The notes: a model not told the origin generated them from the sequence alone. A stretch of 17,351 nucleotides of DNA from Rhizomucor pusillus (GCA_900175165.2 FWWN02000601.1:1-17351); one strand, 5' to 3'; shown: positions 1 to 9,719, counted from the first letter of the stretch. A program made the numbers and translations.

Positions 1-129
1 AGAAAGATACAGCCAATGACTTGACCTTGAAGATGTGTCGAAGCTGGCCACGACAACCGCCAAAAGCCAACTTTCTGTGGAGGCGCCCAACAGCCCGGAG
101 GCCGTTGAGTCTTTCCAGCTTTGGGAGCG

Positions 130-157
130 AGGCGGTCTTGAAGTCAGGAGACCGCCT
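130..157. other. Perfect 9-bp hairpin near outer arm end
   Basis: AGGCGGTCT (130-138) and AGACCGCCT (149-157) are exact reverse complements around a 10-nt loop, giving a GC-rich stem about 130 bp from the outer end. The twin in the right arm is at 17195-17222. Subterminal hairpins occur in several transposon classes and in terminator-like structures. No role can be assigned from sequence alone. Confidence 0.75.
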
Positions 158-266
158 TACTCCAAACTAACAAATTGATCAGTCACTGAGCGGGTAGTGT
201 AGTGGTAGTGGTTGATACTATCTTTGTTACCGATATATTAGGCAAACCCCGTCGAGGAATTCAGGA

Positions 267-385
267 TTGACATAACTTTGCTCCAGAAGTGCGTTGCCTG
301 TACTACCTGTCACACCTGTCATGCATGGTGTAACCGCCCGAACCGACAGCCGGGTGGCCGATCGCCAGTAGGACACCGCGTATTT
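267..385 (+). repeat. Nested imperfect inverted repeat, copy 1
   Basis: This segment resembles the reverse complement of about 993-1094. Shared blocks in order are cataact.ttgct.cagaagtg, cacctgtcatgca.ggtgta, gatcgcc and aggacaccgc, with an extra ~16 bp in this copy after gcgttg. By eye the similarity is roughly three quarters. The two copies bracket the repeat-rich interior of the arm (about 386-992). The mirror copy in the right arm is at 16967-17085. Confidence 0.7.
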
Positions 386-462
386 CAGACTTCACCGAGG
401 TCTTCTACGTCTTGCCGTAGCCGATCATGGAACCAGTGGAAGTCCCACGTGCATGGTTTGCA

Positions 463-870
463 TTAGAGGAGATCATTTTCTTTTACTTTTTCTTTTTTAT
501 TTTCTATTTTTTCTACTCTTTTTGCTTTTTTTGTTTTGTTTTTTGTGATGAATGCAATGATGTAGTCGTTAAAAATGTCGAATGCAGATATGATGGTGTT
601 GTATGAATGCGAATGAATGACAAAATCGTGAATGCCCTTTTTTGTCTTCTTTTGTACCTTTTTAATAACAAAAGATGGAGCATAGTTTTCAATGTTGTTC
701 AAAATCGCCACAAGGTGTAGAATCGTATCGTATCCAAAGTTGGTGTCGTGCATGTCAAAACTGTTGAATGCAGATGTAGGTGATGTGTAGATGTAATGCT
801 GTATGTATCCAAAATTGTGTGCGTGCATGAAACTTGTCTTGATGTGGATGTGTGTACGTTGGTCAAAATT
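463..870 (-). repeat. Degenerate repeats and pyrimidine-rich run in arm
   Basis: Positions 475-545 are almost pure T/C on the plus strand (A-rich on the minus). The rest, read on the minus strand, is a loose array of units around a core like acaattttgga or gattttgaac, with the phrase tctgcattc(a/g)ac recurring about 190 bp apart. A 121-codon minus-strand ORF (463-828) spans it. Its translation also repeats, with MHAHNFGY and MHDTNFGY, and SAFNSF and SAFDIF, before a Lys/Glu-rich tail. Whether this is protein repetition or only low-complexity DNA cannot be told, and I favour non-coding. The mirror copy is at 16482-16889. Confidence 0.5.
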
Positions 871-992
871 GTGGATGTACCGGGCCAGCCTCGTGTTGAT
901 GAGTTAGGAAAGAGGTTGTTCCATAACGTGGTATTCCGGAGATCGTAGGACGCGACCCTGGGCAGAGGCGCAGGGACACCAGATTCATTTGC

Positions 993-1094
993 GTTTTGCG
1001 GTGTCCTGGGGCGATCAGACCTACAACTGCCAGTTCAAGGCAGCTACACCTTGCATGACAGGTGTCAACACACTTCTGAAGCAAAAGTTATGCC
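993..1094 (-). repeat. Nested imperfect inverted repeat, copy 2
   Basis: Read on the minus strand this copy gives ggcataacttttgcttcag, then cacctgtcatgcaaggtgta, gatcgcc and aggacaccgc, matching 267-385 in order. The mirror copy is at 16258-16359. An inverted repeat inside the arm suggests the arm is itself composite, for example an older short-TIR element nested in it. No ORF between the copies (386-992) looks like a transposase. Confidence 0.65.
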
Positions 1095-1584
1095 GACCCT
1101 GAAAACGTCCTTGGAGGAAAAAGCTGGCTTGACATATTTTGTGCCTTGATTCTTGATCCCTACTTGCTCACAGCTGAAACACGAGACTAAGTAACCCCAA
1201 GATGTACCTGCTGAATTAGGAATCACAAGCGTTAACAACTTGCCTGTTTTACAAGAGTTGTATGTTTCATACCTAAGAGACACTGACTATAGACAATAGA
1301 CGAGCAGAAAAGACAACACCGTAGAAAGAGACCATCGAAACACCTACTACAGTAAAAGATCGCGAGCGGCATCAACGTTGTCTTGTAAAAACCCTGTATA
1401 TTTCATACCGAAGACCGTGCCGGTTGGCAAAAGGAAGGAAACCACGAAGGAAGGACCAACCAAGACTTGCAATCAGCGTATAACAAGCTAAAAACGGTGT
1501 CAACGTTGCTTTTAACTAGTTTACCTCGTACCCGAGACCTTAACGCTGCGGAAGAGAAGACCGCAAAAGGAGCCACTACCAGGA

Positions 1585-1881
1585 ATGAGCCAGCGATGCG
1601 TCTACGCGAGAATAAGGATACAGGACAGCAACAAACGCAGCCGGTCCAGTGCTGCTTCTGTTTGTAGCTTTGACGTACCGTTGCAAACGCGCAAACGCCA
1701 GAGCTTGCTGCCCTTGAGAGAGCAGTTGGACACAGAGAGAGCACATGAGAAAGAACTTGAAAAGCAGGAACAGGCACAAAGACAGAAACCAGGGACAGAG
1801 GAGAGGAGAGGAGCCAAGCTCGAACTTATGACTGTACCAGACTTGCCACAGGTTACCCAGAAGAACCAGACCAACCATTGA
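1585..1881 (+). CDS. Hypothetical basic coiled-coil ORF in left arm
   Basis: This is a 98-codon ATG ORF, open upstream in the same frame from about 1513. The N-terminal half is basic and Ser-rich (SNKRSRSSAAS). The second half is a charged, helix-prone Glu/Gln/Arg/Lys stretch (LREQLDTERAHEKELEKQ) that would form a coiled coil, followed by a short Pro-containing tail. I do not recognise a family. It points inward towards the core, as does its exact twin in the right arm. Overlapping frames on both strands are also open, so coding status is doubtful. It could be a fragment of a transposon-encoded protein. Confidence 0.25.
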   Translation: MSQRCVYARIRIQDSNKRSRSSAASVCSFDVPLQTRKRQSLLPLREQLDTERAHEKELEKQEQAQRQKPGTEERRGAKLELMTVPDLPQVTQKNQTNH

Positions 1882-2588
1882 GTACAATTCGAAAAGTGCA
1901 TTGAGACCAGAACCCACCCCTGTGGGACCTAGTCATTCGTGACTGAAATTCACTTTTGTTACCTGGGTGAATGCAACTGGCATTTTGACTGGGTGAAAGA
2001 GGGGCAAGCTGAACAAGACACGGTTTGTCCCAGAATATTGTCGATTGTCGCGTTGCGAGCAAAAATTCCGCCTTCTTTATCTTGCACTCTTCAAGCTCTT
2101 TGTCTCTTCGCTGCCATCTACAGTAGTAAACATGTATCGTGCCCGGTTTCTGTCATTTCCCAAGGGGTGCATGTCAAGTTTGTGTAATCGTGCATATATG
2201 ACACTGCTCCTAACTAGTCTGACGTCGTCTGATAATCGCGCAAAACGCTTATTTCTCACCCAAAAGATTTGAGTACTTTTCACGCTCTCTAACTTGTATT
2301 TCTCAAAGACGATTGCTTGCACCTCGATGTTGGTTTAAGCATCGTATCAGCGGCGTTCATGCAGAACTATCGTTGCCGAACAATGGGAATGTAGATCCCG
2401 CCAAAATCCTAATAAGGTAATGTTCATTGGAGATGAACACATTTCCCAGCATGATGTTTGATAGTGAGATGTCAACAAGATTCATTTTGATACATTCATT
2501 GCTTTCCATGGATACAATGTTTCAGGATAAATGAGTATGAAACATGTTTGTTCGATACTCGTTATGTGATCACACAGGACTCAGGGAC

Positions 2589-3172
2589 CATATACCACTG
2601 CGAGGATACTGTGTGGAACATGTTTGAAAATATGTATAATGAGCATTCAGGCCAAGTCCGTTTAGGTTACACAAGCTTCAAGAGACACTGATTTGGTCTA
2701 TATATCTTTTGGACTTGCTCCGCCAGTAACACATCCAGTGTTGTTGCACCCTAAGCCCGAGGCATTCCACTTCCAGTTTCTTCTTTGCTGTGCGTTACAG
2801 TGTAACTAGAGTGTTGGATCGTTATGCTTTCGTAAATCGAGCAAGACTTTCTTTTCCCTGGTGAAGAGGAGTTAATGAGCTGTAATATTGTCTACTGAAT
2901 CAGACGATAAGAAAAGTAGAGAGACTACGTGTGTAGGCTTTGGACGGAAAAGCCGCATGGACGCATGCTCTTGACTGATATGGTTAGATTGGACCTTCCA
3001 TCTTCCCCCAGAGAAATTCTTGACATAAAAGTCACTGGTCCGCATATTTGCAGCCTGGCATAAGCAGGAAGTTTATGGAATTCACTTTCTTTGCTGATTT
3101 GGTGCAATACGCTGTTCCATCACACGTTGTTCCCTTCTTTTTTTTTTACAACCATCAGTTCTTTATCAAGGC
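2589..3172. other. Unique spacer between left arm and first ORF candidate
   Basis: No convincing gene is visible. It is AT-rich with scattered stops in all frames and a poly-T tract at about 3139-3147. The longest ORF touching it is a 60-codon minus-strand frame (2925-3107) without features. It has no obvious similarity to the arms or to the corresponding stretch beside the right arm. Confidence 0.5.
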
Positions 3173-3488
3173 ATGCTTTTTGGATCTTATAAACAGACGC
3201 TATCTCTCGCAGCCGGTGTGAATTGTTGGGTTGTATGGCACTTCTGGCAAGAGGATAGCCATGTCTGGACAGGACATAATCTACGATACCAAACCATTTG
3301 CCTTTTTACCGGGATATGCTTCTCTCAACGTACATACCCACACAAGTTGCATTTAAGAAAAAAGAATAATCAGGTAATAACCAGAATGAAATATTATTTA
3401 ATATGTCCTGAGTGTTCAATTTCAGCCAAATGTAAGCGGGGGCCGTAGGTTATCCCGAATGCATTTCGAGCGTCCCAATATCTCATAA
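3173..3488 (+). CDS. Possible two-exon small ORF, unknown
   Basis: An ATG ORF from 3173 to 3373 is followed by a plausible 52-bp intron (3374-3425, gtaata to ttcag). Reading resumes in phase to a stop at 3486-3488, giving 87 residues. The N-terminal part is hydrophobic and Trp-rich, and the C-terminal part is basic. A competing reading starts at ATG 3261 in another frame (MSGQDIIYDTKPF...) and would splice at 3330. I recognise neither product, and no CTAAC branch motif is present, so this is tentative. Confidence 0.2.
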
Positions 3489-3842
3489 ATCATAGAAACA
3501 TCTCCACATGTCAGACTACTAGTTGCTGTGGACCAAGGAGCTTTTCGCTCCCAATGTCAACTAGACAAATTCCATGCATCGAAAGTTGCGTCGGCATAGA
3601 TCAATCAAACTGTATTAACCACGATCATCTCAAAGAGTTGGGATCGAGAACAATGCTGTGATGACTGACGCTTTCATACGATTGTGTTGTAAAAAGAAAG
3701 GAAACGGGGTTTAAACCATGAATATCCGTACCCTGCATGATCAGTGCATTTTTGCTCCGCCAGCAAAACCCGCTGTTACAAAAGTCAGCATGACGTTGCT
3801 TTTATTGTACAGTAACTGACCCTTTCGCCTACCTTCACTCCA
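3489..3842. promoter_or_regulatory. Upstream region of phosphatase gene
   Basis: About 350 bp without an ORF precede the phosphatase ATG. A pyrimidine-rich run (ctgaccctttcgcctaccttc) lies just upstream of the start, as is common in fungal promoters. No clear TATA box near the start was seen. Confidence 0.35.
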
Positions 3843-5105
3843 ATGTCCCAGGAGCAACGTGTCAGCTCTTATCTCCAGCACAAGGGCTTGTTGAATTTCA
3901 GGGACCTTGGCATTTCAACAATAGACCTGTCTACTGGCAAAAGGTAGGCTTTGACAAAAGCTGAACCGTACAAGAATGTCAAAATGACAAGAACTCGCTA
4001 CAAAGCTATGTCAAGACAGGTCTGCTCTTCCGGTCTGCAACGCTAGACAATCTCAGCAGCGAGGACGTTGACAAGTTTATCAAGGATCACAACATTCACA
4101 CCATTCTCGACCTACGAACAAGGTGACCCCCTTACAAAAAATTATGCGTCTTGTATTTCACTAATGGGAACGCAGCTACGAAGGACGATGCGATCTTCCT
4201 ATTGACAAGAGCTTTCCGACCACAGCACTTGAAAATGTATGATTAGGAGAATATGATACACGCATGGATATACATATATCTAATGCCGAGATAAACAGGT
4301 CAAACCACTCGATGTGCTTTCACTTGATAAACATGAGCAGGAAGCAGAAGCCACGAAAGATACATCCGGTAACGCGTCGCTCGTTCGAAAGAAATATCGG
4401 ATAGACTTTGCGGGCCGGAATTTCCAACGGAATTGTATTTTCACATCATGCTCGCTATCTGTAAAAATGTAAGTAAGCGCTCAATCAACAAGATATTTGC
4501 ATAATAACCCCGTTTTCCTATTATTGCAGAATGATCATCCTGCTCATGATATTCTGTCAGCGGCGAAGAGCCGCCATGCTCGTTGGCGAGAGAGTACTGA
4601 CACCGATGGGCGTTGCCAACATGTACAAAAGATTCATAGACCACTGCCAAAATGAGATTTTTCAAGCCATGATGATATTTGTAGACGAAAAGAATTATCC
4701 TGTACATATCCATTGCACCCAGGGCAAAGATCGAACTGGGTTGGTTTCTTGCCTGTTGCTGAGCATCGCGGGCGTTCCGCGTGAAATCATTGTGAGAGAT
4801 TATGCACAGACGCAAAAGGGACTGGCACCCATCCGAGAAAAGATGCTGCAAGAGCTCAAGGAAGCAGGCCTTTCTGAAGAATTTGCTGACGCTCCTCCAC
4901 AGGTATCGTCCTACAAATATACGACTAGGTGGATAGAGTGAAACTTATCTTTCCCTTGTAGAATATGCGTGATCTGCTGCGATACATCGAACAGACCTAC
5001 GGATCAGTGAGCAAGTACCTCGATCACATAGGATTCGGAGAAATCTATCAGAAACGCGTGCGCGATATCATTTCTGTGTCTCCGGAAACAAAGAGCACGA
5101 ATTAG
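3843..5105 (+). CDS. Tyrosine phosphatase, Y_phosphatase3 (PF13350) type
   Basis: Six exons join in phase to 321 residues: 3843-3943, 4006-4122, 4176-4236, 4299-4468, 4530-4902 and 4962-5105. All introns are GT-AG and 53-62 bp. Residues 15-23 give GLLNFRDLG and residues ~36-44 KTGLLFRSA, the hallmark N-terminus of PF13350 phosphatases. HTILDLRT follows, then a YRIDFAGRNF block, then the catalytic P-loop HCTQGKDRTG with Cys212 nucleophile and Arg218. The C-terminus contains YGSVSKYLDHIGF, matching the family's usual ending. No signal peptide or membrane segment is evident, so it is probably cytosolic. Family members hydrolyse phosphotyrosine or phosphoinositide, and the substrate here is unknown. 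The gene converges on the methyltransferase gene with 284 bp between stops. It appears intact. Confidence 0.93.
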
Positions 5106-5389
5106 ACATTAGACATATAGAAGCATCATTATCAAGCAATTTAATTATGAGCTTCAAGCAATATATCTTTTCTTCTTGATCCTGTCCACGCATCTATTAC
5201 ATTGATGGCATCCGTCTGACTTTTTGCATAAGAGCTCTTCTATCACATTTAAAGCAAGTTTATTTGCAAAGCTAACCTCTTTTTTTCATCGTTGTTATAA
5301 AGTTTTTAGATTATTACAAAAAGCTGCTGCTTTTTCATTCAATGTTACGATATCTTAAATTACATACACAGAGCTGATGCTGTTTATTA

Positions 5390-8181
5390 TCATCGACGTC
5401 GCTCACGCTTTTTATAAGGTCCCCTCTGACGTTTCTCCCTTCTGTGTGGCCAATCAAGTCCAAATATTTTCTGGTGTCGAGCACATCGCACACAGTAAAA
5501 CAGCTGATCTTCCGGTAAGGACTGGTTGCAAGTCATGCAGTTGAATTCCACACTGCCGATCGAAGACAAGTCTGACCCATCGAAAAGATCGTCTAAATCT
5601 TGTTCATTCGCAGTTGACGGTTCGTTGTTAGGAGCTGCTGGAAACTGCTGCTGTGCATGGTATCCATAGGCATGCTGTTGAGGTATTTGGGATGCTTGGC
5701 TGTAGTAGCCACCATCGAGACTGGCAATGAATTGGTATTTCGGATCGTATAACGGAATCTGTACAAATGGTGGAGGCATCGTTTGGATAGCTGTTGCTCC
5801 CTGCTTTGCATCCTCGTTTCCAAACACCACTCGTCCGTCAACTCTCGAGGAAACTCTCCATCGTTCTTCGCTTGCCTTTGGGATTGCGGCAGGCGCAGTG
5901 TTCCGTCGTGGTAGGCCTTTACGCTTTATAGATGTCGCTGCATCCTCATTGCAGTCTTGGTTTGATTCTTGCATATTCGTTTGCTCACATGTTTGGGAAT
6001 TTGACCATTTGCTCAGAGGTGTACCACCCTGCATAAAGTAACGGGATGCTTGTGGGTTTAGCCATTCACGTAGAGGAATGCCATCCTGCGTAAATTGCTG
6101 ATTTCCGTGTAGAGAAAAAGGATGCTGGTCATTAGGAGTAAATGCGTAAGGTGCTGATTGCAAATCTGTCGACGTGCTGCTACTTTGTGCTATGTTCGTG
6201 TAGGGATAGTTAGTTTGGGTATTCTGAGCGATTGTATTATTAGATGCATAAGAAATTGATCGTGAATCGTTCGAAGCAGTTCCCTGCTGTGTTGGATGTT
6301 GAGAAGGATGTTGAGAAGGATGTCCGAGAAATCCAGGGATCCATGGGAACATGAAACTGAAACCACTAGGGAACATTGGATAGCCGATTATAGGTATAGC
6401 AGCCTGCATTGGGTGATACCAGGTATATCCAGAGTAAAAAGATTGGTTATAGTAAGTAGACGTATCTGGAGATCGTGGCCTAGGAGCGATATGGACGTTC
6501 ATATTCCTTCGCTTCTTGTTTCTTTGTGATGATTTAGTTGCATTGCTGTCGTCCAATTTCCGCTTCTGAGGTTGCGAAACGTTTGATCCTTGCACTATAT
6601 GTGCCAGCAAGGAAGGCTGCCATCCACTCGAGCTACCCGGAGATCCGTAAAAGGTATTTGCATTCAAAGGATACTGTAGAGGAGCATCACACTGGAATCC
6701 ACCTGCGATTTGTCCCTTATCTTTCTCCTTGCCCTTCCATTTGCGTTTGCCTATATTAGCTTGCGAGAGGGAACAGTCAGTGCTGGCAGACTTTCTGCCT
6801 GGGGGCCGGTTCTCAGCTATGATAGCAACGGCGTTAGATCGTGGTTATAATGTAAAGTCTAGGCTACTATGCTTGCCATCCACATCCACGTAAATGTTTG
6901 TCTCAATAATATTTCGCTTTCTTCTACTCCTTCTTGGTCCTCCTGTCTGTCTCCAGTCTGTATCCTCCTGTCCAATATCATTCTCTGGATTTAGATTGAA
7001 AGCGCCTTGTCCGCGTCTATGCATAATGGTATGAGCTGCATGCGGAAATTTTAAATCGCAGAATAGCCTTACCTTTCGCAAGTAACACACATACACTCAC
7101 AATTATTGATACCAAAGTAGCCAGCGCCGTAAAATACAGTAATCTCTTCTCCAGACTGGATCTCCTTTAGGACCCTGAATGAGACCGAGCCACCTTCGGC
7201 TTTCATGAACTATAAAGATGGAATAAGTAATGAATATTAAAACAGGGACTTCCAAGTGCATACTTCACAATTCGCATCGCAATCATGCTATACATATGTT
7301 ACCAATTAGAATCTTACCATGCTAAAGCATCCTTAGAGCTAGTATACCTACATTCATGAAACGAGCTGGACCAAGGAAGAGGCAAGAACCCTTTCTAGTG
7401 GTCTGCATAATACTGAAATCCAAGCCTTTGGCACGCAGCTCTTCGTCCTCTTCAACACTGAGTGGCAGCAAACAGCCGAGGCAGTTCGAGATTTGATCTC
7501 CTTTGTTCCAATCCTTCGTTGCGACGAGGCAAGCCTCGACATCGCGCCCATTTGAAGAGTATCTTGTTGTGTCCCTGATCTCGTACCCTGCGTCAACGGA
7601 ATACCTAATACACTGCACCTTAGCAAAGAAAATAACAAAAGGTGCCTCGTATACCTACATTTTCAGGTATCGTACCAAATGCTCCATAAACTTCTTCTTC
7701 TCATTCTCTGATGCATTTTCGTAAACTCCTCGGAAAGGGGGTATTCTGCAAGGGGAACGTGTTGATATGTTAACGAAGAGGCATTCGACATAGTATTCAA
7801 AAAATCATCGGCTTGTTGCTGCAAATCGTAAAGCTGCAGTCTGGTTGCGACCAGAATCAGGACGAGTTTGCCAAGCAGATCACTGCTCTGGCATTACGCC
7901 ACCAAATCTTCGCAACCAAATGCAAGTTTCACTTTACCGACCTTTCAGAATCACGATCTCCAGTTCCGTGTTTACACTTACTCTATCAATTCGGCAGCAG
8001 CTATCTTGCATTTGTTCTCTTGAACGACGCGTCGCTTGATTATTTCGGTGACTTGATCCTCGTCCACAGTGGGCCACACAAAGTCGACGTCCAGCTTCAT
8101 AGTGCGGAACCACAAATAGAGGTTGTCCACGAGAGCAGCACTAAAGAGATCGTCGCATTTGGAGATAAACTGGCGGGACAT
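5390..8181 (-). CDS. set9: SET9/KMT5-type histone H4-K20 methyltransferase
   Basis: Seven minus-strand exons join in phase to 758 residues: 8181-7982, 7745-7659, 7604-7352, 7287-7264, 7209-7073, 7016-6868 and 6816-5390. The N-terminus ([16 protein letters not shown]) matches the helical start of fungal Set9. Residues ~90-235 are the SET domain, with [10 protein letters not shown] then NHDC (180-183), GEEITVFYG (208-216), and the Cys-rich [16 protein letters not shown] typical of SUV4-20/Set9. These enzymes methylate H4 lysine 20 in the nucleus, with roles in DNA damage signalling and heterochromatin. Residues ~290-700 are a low-complexity Gln/Ser/Asn/Pro-rich linker. The end has a CxxC-x11-CxxC zinc-knuckle-like motif (710-728), then WPHR and a basic tail. 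The intron at 6867-6817 removes an in-frame TAA and has a CTAAC branch site, so the 1.28-kb ORF here is the last exon. Its donor (GTAGCC) is the weakest. Confidence 0.92.
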
Positions 8182-8266
8182 TGTGGACGCAGGGCACCAA
8201 ATGCATTAAAGAAAAGAGAGAGCAAATTCACGTCGTGAACTCCGCTCAATGTATAGATTCGGTTCA
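8182..8266. promoter_or_regulatory. Shared divergent promoter with 13-bp palindrome
   Basis: Only 85 bp separate the set9 ATG (8181, minus) from the ATG of the divergent small gene (8267, plus). The dyad TTCACGTCGTGAA (8227-8239) is symmetric about T8233 and lies near the middle. It could be a common transcription-factor site, which is inference. Confidence 0.45.
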
Positions 8267-8637
8267 ATGTCCCAAGCAACAAGATTGCTGATAAAACGCC
8301 TGAAAGAATTCTACCATTATTATCAAGAAAACAGTCAAGACAAGACTTATAAAGTGGTAATCAACGCGTTTACATACCAACTGAGTCAAGAAACAACCAT
8401 TGCAGTAATTCGAACGCAGGCTGTCGCAAAGCCACCTCACGGTAGGACCAGCTTGCGAGGCAACTTGAGAGCAGAAACTAACTTGGTTTCAGAAGTTCCG
8501 CGTGACATCTGAAGCTATGAGCTTCAATTTCTAACAGCAACATTCATGTCCTGCTTCCTTTCAGCGAAGGGAAAGCGAATCGACTCACGGAGCTCGTAAG
8601 CTTTCAATTTGAAAGTATGCAAGTGATCAGGTGGTAA
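8267..8637 (+). CDS. Small multi-exon gene, function unknown
   Basis: The ATG at 8267 opens a charged, helix-prone peptide (MSQATRLLIKRLKEFYHYY). Downstream, two introns look convincing: 8442-8492 (gtagga, CTAAC branch, ggtttcag) and 8502-8564 (gtgaca, CTAAC branch, ctttcag). They enclose a 9-bp exon, and the final frame reads EGKANRLTELVSFQFESM to a TAA at 8635-8637. The first intron is uncertain. A donor at 8335 or 8353-8356 and an acceptor near 8405 or 8419 are possible, and I could not settle a single in-phase model. The product would be about 55-80 residues. The first 14 residues resemble the start of some E2 ubiquitin-conjugating enzymes, but nothing later does. I do not recognise it. 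Confidence 0.4.
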
Positions 8638-8703
8638 GAACCATTGCTATCGATGAGCAAATTTCATGTAAAAAGTTCTTGATAGCTTTTTTATCCTTAT
8701 TTA

Positions 8704-8847
8704 CACTCTTTTCCAAAATCAAAGTCGCACCCCGCCAATTTTGAAGTCGTTGATTAACAAAAACAGAAATCGTATTTGCCCAGAAATCTTTGCGCACGAT
8801 GACAAATCAAATGTCGCGTACACAGGAAAAGATGTCGCATAAGAAGG
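8704..8847 (+). repeat. Left TIR of Tc1/mariner element
   Basis: This repeat pairs with 9808-9952 at roughly 80-85% by eye, with small indels. The best block is around gcgcacgatgacaaatcaaa. The motif TGTCGC or its variant recurs near 8722, 8812 and 8835, a likely subterminal transposase-binding repeat. Confidence 0.85.
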
Positions 8848-8863
8848 TTTGGCAAATCCATCC

Positions 8864-8872
8864 CTATATAAA
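8864..8872 (+). promoter_or_regulatory. TATA box of relic transposase
   Basis: CTATATAAA lies about 60 bp before the transposase ATG at 8931, just inside the left TIR. It matches a TATA element by sequence and position. Confidence 0.5.
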
Positions 8873-8930
8873 CACGTCAGCTTCTCAGGCGCTGTGGTTT
8901 TTCTTCATCCATACATTTTTTAAAATCGAA

Positions 8931-9719
8931 ATGAGCAACCAATTTCGCTATGAAGATGGGCAGGGCCATGTTGTTGATGAGTATGGCTGTCTTGAGCCCA
9001 TGGACTATGTCGTTGAAGAGGAAGTGTACGCTCTTCAAACCGTTAGTTCTCACACGGAATATTTGCATGGTATATCTTGCGAGTGCAACCATGAGTCTGT
9101 TGCTACGCATGTCGACGAGCCAAAGAACAAAGACATTCGCATGAGAGAACGGACTCCCAAGCGTGCTTACACCATATACACTGACCAAGATAGGGTCAGA
9201 TTTTTCAAACTGATGTTTGTGAGGTTTTGAGTGCGTCAGCTGCTGCAAAGCAGTTAGGAATACATGTCCGTTCAGCACAAAGATGGGCATCAAAGTATGA
9301 AGATGATCCTGACAGCATTTTTGAGAAGCGTGAAAACGGTGGTCGTCCGCGTATTCGGGCATTATCTAAGCTTCCTTAAGGCTACAATGGATGAGATGGA
9401 TAAATATGAGCACATGAAGGACCATTATTTGGTAATGGATAATGCTCCTATTCATAAGGCCGACAATATCTCTAAGTATATCGAGTCTCGAGGATATCGA
9501 TGTGCTTACCTTCCATCATATTCGTCTGAGCTCAATCCCATTGAGCAGTTTTGGTCAGTTGTTAAGAGCAAAGTTAAGCGCAACAGGTTCTTGGAAAATG
9601 AAACGTTGATGACTCGAATCAGCGAAGCATCCAATAGCTTAAGGTTGAGTGATTTCGAAGGTTTTGTTTCTCGTTCTTATAGATGCTTAAATAACTGTCG
9701 TAACGGAGAGCAACTGTGA
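8931..9719 (+). pseudogene. Broken Tc1/mariner (DDE_3-type) transposase
   Basis: The first part (ATG 8931) reads to YTDQDRVRFFKLM and hits a stop at 9228-9230. A frameshift near 9195-9220 is needed to read on into a helix-turn-helix segment (SASAAAKQLGIHVRSAQRW, then GGRPRI). Another jump near 9360-9380 reaches the C-terminal catalytic part: FLKATMDEMDK, LVMDNAPIH with the second Asp, and ELNPIEQFW with the third acidic residue, ending at 9717-9719. The block with the first catalytic Asp, normally about 100 residues between the HTH and FLKATMDE, is missing. Frameshifts and a deletion make it non-functional. Intact relatives cut and paste at TA sites. Confidence 0.88.

Larger units (their letters stand above)
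1..2588 (+). repeat. Left arm of 2588-bp inverted repeat
   Basis: This arm is the reverse complement of 14764-17351: position x pairs with 17352-x. I compared the outermost ~70 bases and the inner 2322-2588 base by base and saw no difference. Many mirrored reading frames between 278 and 2322 translate identically from both arms. Pairing stops after 2588, where the left continues with catatacc and the right (reverse complement) with aggcattt. The arm holds a hairpin, a nested inverted repeat, pyrimidine-rich and degenerate repeats, and small ORFs. One of these, 2077-2322 on the minus strand, has no ATG at its start and is not called. No known transposase or polymerase motif was recognised. The outer end coincides with the window edge, so target-site duplications cannot be seen. 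Confidence 0.97.

Noticed and set aside
4441..4851. 136-codon minus-strand ORF
   Set aside because: It is antisense to the phosphatase P-loop exon, whose homology is clear.
5390..6667. Stand-alone 425-residue zinc-finger protein
   Set aside because: The frame is the last exon of the set9-like gene. It starts with TTG, continues upstream in frame, and joins the SET exons through a 51-bp intron with a CTAAC branch site. The Cys motif and WPHR end fit the C-terminus of Set9 proteins.
7813..8238. 141-codon plus-strand ORF
   Set aside because: It lies antisense to exon 1 and intron 1 of the set9-like gene and resembles no family.
8877..9362. 161-codon minus-strand ORF in the Tc1 element
   Set aside because: It is antisense to the transposase remnants, which show clear HTH and DDE motifs on the plus strand.
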